NCBI GenBank assembly: GCA_003245815.1
Contig: QKCD01000013.1
Span: 1-33,376, forward strand
DNA: 33,376 nt
Direction of reading: 5' to 3'
From: Sulfuricurvum sp.
GTDB taxonomy: Bacteria > Campylobacterota > Campylobacteria > Campylobacterales > Sulfurimonadaceae
Position numbers and translations under genes: made by a program. The notes under the pieces were generated by a model that worked only from the letters and a program-made list of their open reading frames with translations, did not search any database and had not been told where the DNA came from. Positions 25,021 through 31,394 of the stretch are shown piece by piece; the stretch's first letter is position 1; every line of letters starts with the position of its first letter.

Positions 25021-25039
25021 AATGATAATAGCTATCATT
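25021..25039 (-). promoter_or_regulatory. Fur-like operator of the permease gene
   Basis: AATGATAATAGCTATCATT has perfect 7-bp arms (AATGATA/TATCATT). Its core TGATAATAGCTATCA agrees with the 7-1-7 Fur consensus TGATAATNATTATCA at all but two fixed positions. It lies 16-34 nt before the chosen ATG. Confidence 0.6.
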
Positions 25040-25102
25040 ACAAAATCCGCATATCAAACGACTTAAACAGGCCCGTTAGCACGGGAAGCTCAGTCGGGAT
25101 TC

Positions 25103-25131
25103 TTGACTTTTGCGGGCCGCTGCTGTATGAT
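25103..25131 (+). promoter_or_regulatory. Promoter of the SQR-like gene
   Basis: TTGACT and TATGAT are separated by exactly 17 nt, giving a leader of about 65 nt before the ATG at 25203. Confidence 0.65.
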
Positions 25132-25202
25132 ATTTGAAGTTTTGATAATTATTATAAAAGGTTTGGCGGGTTTTCCCGTGGCTCCTTTGCAAGGTGACGA
25201 TA

Positions 25203-26387
25203 ATGAAAAAGGTTTTGGTTCTGGGGGGTGGTTTCGCAGGCGTCGAAACGACGATTTTTCTTCGAAAAGAGGGGTTCGATGTCACCCTGGTCAGCGACCG
25301 GAATTACTTTTACATCAACCCGACTTCGATCTGGATACCGACGCACAAGATCGCCTTCGAGAAGGTCTGCATCAAGCTGGCGGAACTTCAGGAGGTCCAC
25401 GGTTTTGGCCTCGTCGTCGACAGCGTGGTGAAGATCCGTTCCAAGAGCATGGAGGTCGACCTGGCGTCGGGGGTGACGCTGCGGGGTTACGATTACATGG
25501 TCATCGCGACGGGGGCCTCGAAAATGAAGCACCCGGGGATCGAGCATACCCTTTCCATCTGCGGTGCCCCGGAGGATTCGCTGCGGCTGCGTGATCGGCT
25601 TGATGCCCTCGTCGCCAAAGGTGAGGGGAAGATCGCTATGGGCTTCGGCGGTAATCCCAAGGATATGTCGGCAGTCCGGGGGGGACCCGGTTTCGAGGTG
25701 ATGTTCAACGTTGAACACATGCTGCGGAAGAAGGGGGTGCGCGACCGTTTCGAGCTGACCATGTTCGCTCCGATGGAAGAGCCGGGCAAGCGGATGGGGC
25801 CGCAGGCGCTGAAGATGATGGGCATTTTCTTCCAGAAGCTCGGGATTCATCACCGTTTCGGCAAGAAGATCAGCCGGTTCGATGCCGGGGGGGTCGTCTT
25901 CGAGGACGAGAGCCGGCTCGACGCGGACTTGGTGATGTTCATTGCCGCGGGCAACGGCCACGCGGTGGTGGGGGAATCGGATCTGCCGACGAACGAGGCA
26001 GGCTTCGTCACCGTAGACGATCACTGCCGGGTCGTCTACCCTGACGGGGAAGGGCCCGATACCGTTTACGCCGTCGGCGACGTCGCGGCGCTGGAGGGGC
26101 CGCAGTGGCGGGCGAAGCAAGGGCATATCGCGGAGGTTATGGCCCGCAACACCGCCTTCAACATCGCGCAGCACAGCCGCAGCGGCACGATGCGCAAAGG
26201 ATACGCCGAGCATATCAACATCCTCTGTATCATGGACAGCGGCGACGGTGCGGCCTTCGTCTTCCGTGACGACAAACGGGCGATGATGATCCCCCTGCCG
26301 GTCGTAGGCCACTGGTTGAAACGGGCATGGGGGCACTACTGCCGCTGGAGCAAGCTGGGCAAGATCCCGAGGCTTCCGGGCCTTTGA
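25203..26387 (+). CDS. Sulfide:quinone oxidoreductase-like flavoprotein
   Basis: 394 aa from the ATG at 25203 (AAGGTG upstream). The FAD fold is N-terminal (VLVLGGGFAGVETT); YDYMVIATGA and VYAVGDVAAL are typical of the SQR/NDH-2 group. The C-terminal DDKRAMMIPLPVVGHWLKRAWG is an amphipathic membrane-anchoring segment seen in SQR-like proteins. C120 and C342 could serve as redox cysteines, but I see no equivalent of the third SQR cysteine (~160), so the type and substrate (sulfide or another reductant) are uncertain. It overlaps the lipoprotein gene by 4 nt (TTGA). Confidence 0.77.
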   Translation: MKKVLVLGGGFAGVETTIFLRKEGFDVTLVSDRNYFYINPTSIWIPTHKIAFEKVCIKLAELQEVHGFGLVVDSVVKIRSKSMEVDLASGVTLRGYDYMVIATGASKMKHPGIEHTLSICGAPEDSLRLRDRLDALVAKGEGKIAMGFGGNPKDMSAVRGGPGFEVMFNVEHMLRKKGVRDRFELTMFAPMEEPGKRMGPQALKMMGIFFQKLGIHHRFGKKISRFDAGGVVFEDESRLDADLVMFIAAGNGHAVVGESDLPTNEAGFVTVDDHCRVVYPDGEGPDTVYAVGDVAALEGPQWRAKQGHIAEVMARNTAFNIAQHSRSGTMRKGYAEHINILCIMDSGDGAAFVFRDDKRAMMIPLPVVGHWLKRAWGHYCRWSKLGKIPRLPGL

Positions 26388-26770
26388 TACGGACCTTCGC
26401 ACTCTTGGGCATTCTGCTGCTGGGGGGATGCCACGAGATCTACAGCCAGTATTGCGGCACGACGGCCGAGCGGATCGACTGCCTGCGCCCGGCGGACGGG
26501 GAGACGGCCGAGGTACTGCGCCGCTACCTTCCGGGGCTGGAGGATGCCGCATGCCCCTACACGCTGCAGGTGAGCCATTACGAGGTGAAGGCATGTAGCA
26601 ACCCCAAGGCCAACGCCCTCGGCAGCGACTTCGACGGCTACGTGAAACTCCAGGTCTTCGATGAAGGACACTGCTACTACCGTGCCCAGCTCGACTACAA
26701 GAGCGGCGACTGGCACGACGCGCTGCCGCGGCTGGCCGAACACCTCAAAAGGGAGCTGATTGCCCCGTAA
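26384..26770 (+). CDS. Lipoprotein coupled to the SQR-like gene
   Basis: 128 aa starting at TTG 26384, inside the SQR stop (TTGA). The lipobox is LLGGC (LIRTFALLGILLLGGC), giving an acylated cysteine near residue 16. The mature part holds four or five further cysteines (YCGTT, DCLRP, ACPYT, ACSNP, HCYYR), suggesting disulfides or metal binding in the periplasm. I do not recognise the family. Position and coupling suggest a partner of the membrane-bound oxidoreductase; that is inference. Confidence 0.65.
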   Translation: MIRTFALLGILLLGGCHEIYSQYCGTTAERIDCLRPADGETAEVLRRYLPGLEDAACPYTLQVSHYEVKACSNPKANALGSDFDGYVKLQVFDEGHCYYRAQLDYKSGDWHDALPRLAEHLKRELIAP

Positions 26771-26801
26771 TCCCCCCGTAATCCAAAGAGCGTAGCCTTT
26801 C

Positions 26802-26858
26802 AGTGTCAGACAGGCCGGTCGCTTACGACTCCTGTCTGTTCCCCAACCGACACTTTTT
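26802..26858 (+). terminator. Branched hairpin ending in T5 after the SQR operon
   Basis: The outer stem AGTGTC (26802-26807) / GACACT (26849-26854) encloses AGACAGG/CCTGTCT (26808-26814, 26831-26837), with a small inner GTCG-CTTA-CGAC hairpin. TTTTT ends the structure. It is a strong intrinsic terminator and may also be a small RNA. Confidence 0.65.
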
Positions 26859-26866
26859 GCATGTTC

Positions 26867-26898
26867 CGCCCGGATCATCCCGGGCGCTGCAACTGCAG
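26867..26898 (+). repeat. Two hairpin-forming palindromes before the 40-aa gene
   Basis: CGCCCGG/CCGGGCG (26867-26886) is followed at once by CTGCA-AC-TGCAG (26887-26898), ending 15 nt before the ribosome-binding site of the next ORF. They could regulate its translation. Confidence 0.4.
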
Positions 26899-26925
26899 GA
26901 GATCCGTGACACGAAAGGAGTCCCG

Positions 26926-27048
26926 ATGATTTACAGCCAGAAGACGGCATTGGAACGCCGCAATCTCAGCCGTTTCGAACGCGAAATGGTCAAAAAGCTC
27001 CAGGCGAAGAAACAGACGCGCTGGATGATCCCCGCCGACCTGAAATAG
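26926..27048 (+). CDS. Small basic hypothetical protein, 40 aa
   Basis: MIYSQKTALERRNLSRFERE, then a lysine-rich helix and the end RWMIPADLK. The gene has a strong AAAGGAG 5 nt before the ATG. It is highly basic and without membrane segment or Cys, and I do not recognise it. A nucleic-acid or ribosome contact would fit its charge. It lies between the branched hairpin and the rpmI promoter, hence probably its own unit. Confidence 0.62.
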   Translation: MIYSQKTALERRNLSRFEREMVKKLQAKKQTRWMIPADLK

Positions 27049-27154
27049 GCCGCCCGGCATTTTCCCTCCCCAAACCCCGATCTCAAACCCCGCCGTTTAG
27101 ACCCCTCCTACCCGACGTCAACTCCCCCTACTGGAAAAAGCAGAGATTTTTCGG

Positions 27155-27160
27155 TATAAT
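27155..27160 (+). promoter_or_regulatory. -10 box of rpmI-rplT
   Basis: TATAAT preceded by a T-rich stretch (GATTTTTCGG), the usual form of a Campylobacterota housekeeping promoter. Confidence 0.65.
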
Positions 27161-27168
27161 TCCAGCCT

Positions 27169-27199
27169 CTTTTTAGGAGCTTTGTGCTTCTCTAAAAAG
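27169..27199 (+). promoter_or_regulatory. Leader hairpin of rpmI
   Basis: CTTTTTAG (27169-27176) pairs perfectly with CTAAAAAG (27192-27199), with partial GAGC/GCTTC extension. It starts about 9 nt after the -10. L20 represses rpmI-rplT through leader RNA in other bacteria, so an autoregulatory role is possible. Confidence 0.4.
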
Positions 27200-27223
27200 G
27201 AATTTTGCGAAAGGGGTTCAGCG

Positions 27224-27415
27224 ATGCCTAAAATGAAATCGGTAAAAGGCGCAGTCAAGCGCTTTAAAGTCAAGAAAAACGGCTCGATCAAACGCGGTAC
27301 AGCATTCCGCAGCCACATCCTGACAAAACAGGATGCAGCAACGCGTCGTAAACAAAACACGCCGAAAACAGTCGCCAAAGTTGACGAAAAGAACATCAAG
27401 GCGATGATCAACTAA
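27224..27415 (+). CDS. rpmI: 50S ribosomal protein L35
   Basis: 63 aa from ATG 27224 (AAAGGGG upstream). [20 protein letters not shown] and the [10 protein letters not shown] segment are diagnostic of L35. It is followed by rplT after 107 nt. infC, which often precedes this pair, is not here; the upstream neighbours are unrelated. Confidence 0.96.
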   Translation: MPKMKSVKGAVKRFKVKKNGSIKRGTAFRSHILTKQDAATRRKQNTPKTVAKVDEKNIKAMIN

Positions 27416-27522
27416 GCTGTAACGCAAGTTACTAACCATATCTCTCCAGCACGACTGGGCAAGTCCGCCAAAGATGCGGCACCTAAGCGCCGAAGGCGAC
27501 AGGGTAAAGAAAGGATAACACT
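27416..27522 (+). other. Structured spacer between rpmI and rplT
   Basis: 107 nt, long for two ribosomal genes of one operon. It contains GTAAC-GCAA-GTTAC (GNRA-type loop, 27419-27432) and further possible hairpins (CCGC/GCGG, CGCC-GAA-GGCG). The rplT ribosome-binding site AAAGGA is at the end. A candidate L20 binding site. Confidence 0.4.
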
Positions 27523-27876
27523 ATGGCAAGAGTAAAAACTGGTGTCGTAAGACGCCGCCGTCATAAAAAAGTTCTGAAGCTGGCACGCGGCTTCTACAGC
27601 GGTCGCCGCAAACACTTCCGCAAAGCGAAAGAGCAGCTCGAGCGCAGCCTTGTGTACGCGTTCCGCGACCGCAAGCAGAAAAAACGCGAGTTCCGCAGAC
27701 TGTGGATCGTCCGTATCAACGCAGCATGCCGCCTGAACGACATCAACTACTCCCGTTTCATGAACGGCCTGAAAAAAGCCGGCGTCGAACTGGACCGCAA
27801 AATTCTTGCTGACATGGCGATGAACGACGCAGCGGCATTCACCGCAGTCGTTGCCCAGGCCAAGGCAGCACTCTAA
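27523..27876 (+). CDS. rplT: 50S ribosomal protein L20
   Basis: 117 aa, standard length. The N-terminal [20 protein letters not shown] and [18 protein letters not shown] are diagnostic. L20 binds 23S rRNA early in 50S assembly and in several bacteria represses its own operon. Confidence 0.97.
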   Translation: MARVKTGVVRRRRHKKVLKLARGFYSGRRKHFRKAKEQLERSLVYAFRDRKQKKREFRRLWIVRINAACRLNDINYSRFMNGLKKAGVELDRKILADMAMNDAAAFTAVVAQAKAAL

Positions 27877-27980
27877 TCCCCAAGGCCTCCGGGCCGAACG
27901 TCCTCCCGTTCCGGGCGGGCCCCCCTCGAAAACTTCCGAAAAATCATACAATCCGATTCCGGACGACTCCCGTTCCCATC

Positions 27981-27989
27981 TGTTATAAT
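27981..27989 (+). promoter_or_regulatory. Extended -10 promoter of upp
   Basis: TGT-TATAAT, a full extended -10 element, 35 nt before the upp ATG. Confidence 0.65.
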
Positions 27990-28024
27990 GGTTGCCCTAC
28001 TTTTGCATAGAAGGCATTTGCACC

Positions 28025-28651
28025 ATGATTCGTGAGCTTTCACACCCTCTTGTCAAATCTCTCGTCAACCGGCTTCGCGACAGCAGCTGTGACGCCCTGC
28101 GATTCCGCCATTACGTCGGGGAACTCTCCCGCATGCTCTGCTACGAGGCCTTTGCCGACGCATCCCTGACGGAGCGGGAGATGGTGACATGGCAGGGGCG
28201 GGCATCCTACGGCGTCGTTGACGGGGAGACGCTGCTCTTCGTCCCCGTGATGCGCGCCGGGATGCCGATGCTTGACGCGCTGATGGGCCTTTTTCCGGAG
28301 GCTGCCGCGGGTTTTCTGGCGATGCGGCGTGACGAGACGACCCACGAAGCCGTGCTCTACTACGACCGGGTTCCCGAGTGCCGGGGAAAGACGGTCGTAC
28401 TGCTCGACCCGATGGTCGCCACAGGGGGCTCCCTCGTGGATGCGGTGACGGCGATCAAAACCAAAGGGCCTGCACGGATCGTCTCGCTGAACATCATCGG
28501 TTCGCCCGAAGGGCTTGACCGGGTCGCGCAGACACACCCGGACATCACCCTCTATATCGCGCAGGTCGACGGGCGGCTCGACGCGGAGAAGTTTATCCAC
28601 CCGGGGCTTGGGGATGCCGGAGACCGGGCCTATAATACCCCCGAATCCTGA
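28025..28651 (+). CDS. upp: Uracil phosphoribosyltransferase
   Basis: 208 aa from ATG 28025; the 11 upstream codons overlap the promoter-proximal leader. Upp converts uracil and PRPP to UMP in pyrimidine salvage. The PRPP loop is VVLLDPMVATGGSL; the uracil-binding end GDAGDRAYNT is also clear. A TATAAT inside the 3' end (28631-28636) may start the next gene. Confidence 0.95.
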   Translation: MIRELSHPLVKSLVNRLRDSSCDALRFRHYVGELSRMLCYEAFADASLTEREMVTWQGRASYGVVDGETLLFVPVMRAGMPMLDALMGLFPEAAAGFLAMRRDETTHEAVLYYDRVPECRGKTVVLLDPMVATGGSLVDAVTAIKTKGPARIVSLNIIGSPEGLDRVAQTHPDITLYIAQVDGRLDAEKFIHPGLGDAGDRAYNTPES

Positions 28652-28660
28652 AGGAAAATG

Positions 28661-29077
28661 ATGATGAAATCGCGCTATATCAAGCTTGGATCGCTGCTGG
28701 CGGTCATGCTGCTCTTTCTCTGGAGCCACAGACACTACACACGGCTCTATCATGAGACAAGCGACCGGATCGCGGTGATGCAGTATGAGATGCTTGACAA
28801 CAAGATGTGGAGTATGAGTTCGGAGGAGAAGGCACGGGCCTTTGCCAGTGAAGGGGTTTACCAGGAGATGCAAATGCTCGAGGAGCAGAAGGAGGGTGCC
28901 CAAAAAAAGAGTGAAATCGGTTTCTGGCTCTCCGTGCTCTTTACCATCGCTTTCGGGCTCTATCTGATCAACGTGCTCGGCCGCATCATCTACCTGACGC
29001 TGATCAAGGACGCGGGTTACAAAGGGGTGATCGAACGGATCCGTCGCTGGCGTTCGGACGACGACAACGCGGCGTAG
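28661..29077 (+). CDS. Hypothetical protein with two membrane helices
   Basis: 138 aa. There are three consecutive ATG codons (28658, 28661, 28664); AAGGA at 28651-28655 favours the second or third. The first helix (LGSLLAVMLLFLWS) is near the N-terminus and the second (FWLSVLFTIAFGLYLINVLG) near residue 95. A Met/Glu-rich helical region lies between, probably periplasmic, and the tail is charged (RIRRWRSDDDNAA). I do not recognise the family. It starts 7-10 nt after upp and could be co-transcribed. Confidence 0.7.
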   Translation: MMKSRYIKLGSLLAVMLLFLWSHRHYTRLYHETSDRIAVMQYEMLDNKMWSMSSEEKARAFASEGVYQEMQMLEEQKEGAQKKSEIGFWLSVLFTIAFGLYLINVLGRIIYLTLIKDAGYKGVIERIRRWRSDDDNAA

Positions 29078-29113
29078 GCACGCTGTCGCGCGATCTCTCT
29101 ATTTACGCTTCTG

Positions 29114-29122
29114 TGTCATAAT
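29114..29122 (+). promoter_or_regulatory. Possible extended -10 of the YjfB-like gene
   Basis: TGT-CATAAT, 24 nt before the ATG at 29147. The FliA (sigma-28) consensus is not apparent. Confidence 0.4.
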
Positions 29123-29146
29123 AATGGAAAATAGTAAGGAGGGTAA

Positions 29147-29329
29147 ATGACAAGTGTAAATAACGATACGTCGATGGGCCCCCAGCTGTATGCGATGAAA
29201 AAAGCTACAGAGATCCAAGGGCAGGCGGTACTGAAAGTCCTGGAGAGTGCCGGGGCGCCGCAGCAGAGCCCGCAGAGCAGCGGAGCGGCCCTGACGGGTG
29301 TCGGGCAGAAGATCGATATTAAGGCGTAA
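29147..29329 (+). CDS. YjfB-like putative motility protein
   Basis: 60 aa with AAGGAGG before the ATG. The central LYAMKKATEIQGQAVLKVLE and terminal GQKIDIKA match the small YjfB family (annotated putative motility protein). No flagellar genes are in the window. Convergent with the YebC-family gene, only 4 nt between the stops. Confidence 0.72.
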   Translation: MTSVNNDTSMGPQLYAMKKATEIQGQAVLKVLESAGAPQQSPQSSGAALTGVGQKIDIKA

Positions 29330-29333
29330 CGCT

Positions 29334-30044
29334 TTATTCGATATTGGTGTAGACGGCCTGAACGTCGTCGTCGTCTTCGAGACGGTCGATGAGTTTCTCG
29401 ATCTCCACCATCTGCTCTTCACTGAACTCCTGGGGGTTGTTGGGAACGCGCTGAAGCGACCCTTTTTTCAATTCGATCCCCATCGCCTCAAATGCTCCCG
29501 AAAGTGATCCGAAAGTGGTGTAATCACCGTAAACATAGACGGTGCCTTCGTTTTCTTCAAGCTCTTCAAGACCCGCATCGATCAGTTCCAGTTCCAGCTC
29601 TTCGAGATCCATCCCTTCCGGCTTGTCAAACTCAAATACGGCTTTACGGCCGAACATGAACTCCAGGGAACCGTTTTTCAGCAGTTCGCCGCCCGCCTTG
29701 TTGAAGTAGCTGCGCACGTTCGCAACGGTACGGGTGTTGTTGTCGGTGGCGCACTCGACGAAGATCAGGGCGCCGTGGGGACCCTTGCCCTCGAAGTTGA
29801 CTTCGGCGATATCCGCGGCATCCTTGCCGGAAGCGCGCTTGATCGCCGCGTCGATGTTGTCCTTGGGCATGTTCTGCGCTTTGGCGGTCTGGATCGCCAG
29901 GCGGAGTTTGGGGTTCATATCGGGGTCGGTCCCGCCCTCTTTGGCGGCGACGGTGATCATCTTGCCGAGTTTCGGAAAAATTTTGGACATATTGCCCCAG
30001 CGCTTCTCTTTGGCGGCGCGGCGGTATTCAAATGCTCTTCCCAT
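29334..30044 (-). CDS. YebC/PmpR-family DNA-binding transcriptional regulator
   Basis: 236 aa from ATG 30044 (AAGGA upstream). [20 protein letters not shown] is the family's characteristic N-terminus, and [21 protein letters not shown] follows. Members are small regulators, some also acting in translation. The C-terminal domain is acidic. The frame extends 40 codons upstream into intergenic DNA, which I leave out. Confidence 0.94.
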   Translation of the reverse strand: MGRAFEYRRAAKEKRWGNMSKIFPKLGKMITVAAKEGGTDPDMNPKLRLAIQTAKAQNMPKDNIDAAIKRASGKDAADIAEVNFEGKGPHGALIFVECATDNNTRTVANVRSYFNKAGGELLKNGSLEFMFGRKAVFEFDKPEGMDLEELELELIDAGLEELEENEGTVYVYGDYTTFGSLSGAFEAMGIELKKGSLQRVPNNPQEFSEEQMVEIEKLIDRLEDDDDVQAVYTNIE

Positions 30045-30075
30045 TAGATACGTTTCCTTGCAAAATATTTGTGGA

Positions 30076-30081
30076 ATTATA
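30076..30081 (-). promoter_or_regulatory. -10 box of the YebC-family gene
   Basis: TATAAT on the minus strand 32 nt before the ATG, in an AT-rich patch between two GC-rich genes. Confidence 0.6.
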
Positions 30082-30144
30082 ACGCATCTTGAAACGGTCG
30101 CGATGAAGCGGGGGGAAGGGGCGGTCCGCAGAGGGGGAAAAGCG

Positions 30145-30366
30145 CTAGAGCTTCCCCTCTGCAACCGCTTCGAGCAGCATGGTCAATGAAAAACCGTCAT
30201 CGTCGTAGCCATCCTCACGGCACGACTCGCAGACGTTGCCGACGTGGAAGGCATCCTGCTCGACCAGGGTCTCCAGTTCGGTGATGCCGTTGGCCTTGAT
30301 GTAGGCGACGACCTCCCCGGCCGTGACGTCATTGCAGTGGCACATCGTACGGGTTAAATCGATCAT
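30145..30366 (-). CDS. BFD-like [2Fe-2S] protein, copy 2
   Basis: 73 aa. The cluster cysteines are C9/C11 (MCHCND) and C46/C49 (GNVCESC), as in copy 1 at 18844-19059; both start MIDL and share the pattern GY-x-x-DG-x-SL near the end. AAAGGA is 8 nt before the ATG. Like copy 1 it stands alone, away from iron-storage genes. Confidence 0.85.
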   Translation of the reverse strand: MIDLTRTMCHCNDVTAGEVVAYIKANGITELETLVEQDAFHVGNVCESCREDGYDDDGFSLTMLLEAVAEGKL

Positions 30367-30395
30367 GGGAAATCCTTTGATGCTAGATGCAGAAG

Positions 30396-30404
30396 ACTAT
30401 AGCA
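30396..30404 (-). promoter_or_regulatory. Extended -10 of the second BFD-like gene
   Basis: TGC-TATAGT on the minus strand, 29 nt before the ATG at 30366. Confidence 0.5.
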
Positions 30405-30494
30405 GGAGATAGGGGGGAAAAAAGCTGTTGCGATCAGGTTAATATGCTGGTCTAAAGTGTGGGTTGATAAAGTTGAAAGGGAAAAGAAAAAAGA

Positions 30495-30581
30495 TGGTGC
30501 GCTCGAGAGGACTTGAACCTCCACGTCCGAACGGACACTAGAACCTGAATCTAGCGTGTCTACCAATTCCACCACGAACGC
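30495..30581 (-). tRNA. tRNA-Leu (anticodon CAG)
   Basis: 87 nt including an encoded CCA. Anticodon stem CTAGA/TCTAG, loop TTCAGGT; acceptor GCGTTCG/CGAGCGC pairs throughout; long variable arm. Last gene of the six-tRNA unit; a T-rich stretch follows. Confidence 0.95.
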
Positions 30582-30636
30582 ATGTTGACAGTATAACCAA
30601 ATTTACTCTCCCTGAGGAAAGTAAAATAAGACAAAG

Positions 30637-30721
30637 TGGTGCGGACGAAAGGACTTGAACCTTCACACCTTGCGGCACCAGATCCTAAGTCTGGCGTGTC
30701 TACCAATTCCACCACGTCCGC
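30637..30721 (-). tRNA. tRNA-Leu (anticodon TAG)
   Basis: 85 nt with encoded CCA. Anticodon stem CCAGA/TCTGG, loop CTTAGGA; long variable arm (class II). Confidence 0.95.
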
Positions 30722-30733
30722 ACGATGGTGTAG

Positions 30734-30810
<77 letters not shown>

Positions 30811-30824
30811 ATATTCAACGATTA

Positions 30825-30901
30825 TGGCGCGCCCGATAGGATTCGAACCTATAACCGTCGGATCCGAAGTCCGATACTCTATCCAGTTGAGCCACGGGCG
30901 C
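30825..30901 (-). tRNA. tRNA-Arg (anticodon TCG)
   Basis: 77 nt with encoded CCA. Anticodon stem TCGGA/TCCGA, loop CTTCGGA; acceptor GCGCCCG pairs perfectly. Confidence 0.93.
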
Positions 30902-30945
30902 ACAACTTGAAAAAATTATTCGTATCAAACACTTGTTTTCAAAAA

Positions 30946-31023
30946 TGGGGTGGGTAATGGGGTTCGAACCCACGACCCCCAGTGCCACAAACTGGTGCTC
31001 TAACCGACTGAGCTATACCCACC
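30946..31023 (-). tRNA. tRNA-His (anticodon GTG)
   Basis: 78 nt with encoded CCA. Anticodon loop TTGTGGC. The extra 5' G (position -1) that pairs with C73 is encoded, as expected for bacterial tRNA-His. Confidence 0.95.
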
Positions 31024-31061
31024 ATCTGCGAATCAAAGTGTCTGTTACAATTTATCGGGGC

Positions 31062-31139
31062 TGGTCGGGGTGAAAGGACTCGAACCTTCGGCCCCTTGGT
31101 CCCAAACCAAGTACTCTAACCATACTGAGCTACACCCCG
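31062..31139 (-). tRNA. tRNA-Pro (anticodon TGG)
   Basis: 78 nt with encoded CCA. Anticodon stem CTTGG/CCAAG, loop TTTGGGA. First gene of the unit. Confidence 0.95.
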
Positions 31140-31183
31140 ACCGGTCAGCTAAGGAAAGCTTGACGCTTCATTAGTGAGGCGAA

Positions 31184-31212
31184 ATTATAGACGAAAATTT
31201 ATGCTTTGTCAA
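31184..31212 (-). promoter_or_regulatory. Perfect sigma-70 promoter of the tRNA operon
   Basis: TTGACA (31212-31207), 17-nt spacer, TATAAT (31189-31184), followed by TTCGCC, a GC-rich discriminator of the kind linked to stringent control. It drives the six tRNAs. Confidence 0.88.
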
Positions 31213-31298
31213 TAGTTGGCGGCACGCTGCATGAAAAAGTGCGCGCAAAGCGTTCCAGAAGCCCTTTTGCAGGCCCAATGCGCCCGGTGGGATTACTG

Positions 31299-31304
31299 TA
31301 TAAT
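31299..31304 (+). promoter_or_regulatory. -10 box of the SNF symporter gene
   Basis: TATAAT with TG immediately upstream, 91 nt before the ATG at 31395. Confidence 0.5.
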
Positions 31305-31326
31305 AACAGCAGTTTCAAGCATGATC

Positions 31327-31368
31327 GGATGCGAAAAGCCGGGTCCGGCCCTGGAGGTTTCGGCATCC
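31327..31368 (+). promoter_or_regulatory. Leader stem-loop of the SNF symporter
   Basis: GGATGC (31327-31332) pairs with GCATCC (31363-31368), and GAAA/TTTC and CC/GG extend the stem around a GC-rich loop. It lies between the -10 box and the ATG. Confidence 0.4.
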
Positions 31369-31394
31369 CGGCGGCGTACAACGGGAAAGATACG

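Noticed and set aside
25006-25038. Earlier ATG (25038) for the permease
   Set aside because: It lacks a Shine-Dalgarno and would place the Fur-like operator within coding sequence; the ATG at 25005 has GGAG at good spacing.
25152-26594. A 480-codon minus-strand ORF antisense to the SQR-like gene
   Set aside because: Arg/Pro/His-rich shadow spanning two genes; no motif.
31305-31394. Riboswitch (c-di-GMP-I or glycine type) in the symporter leader
   Set aside because: Some GCGAAAAGCC similarity to c-di-GMP-I cores, but the other conserved segments are missing.
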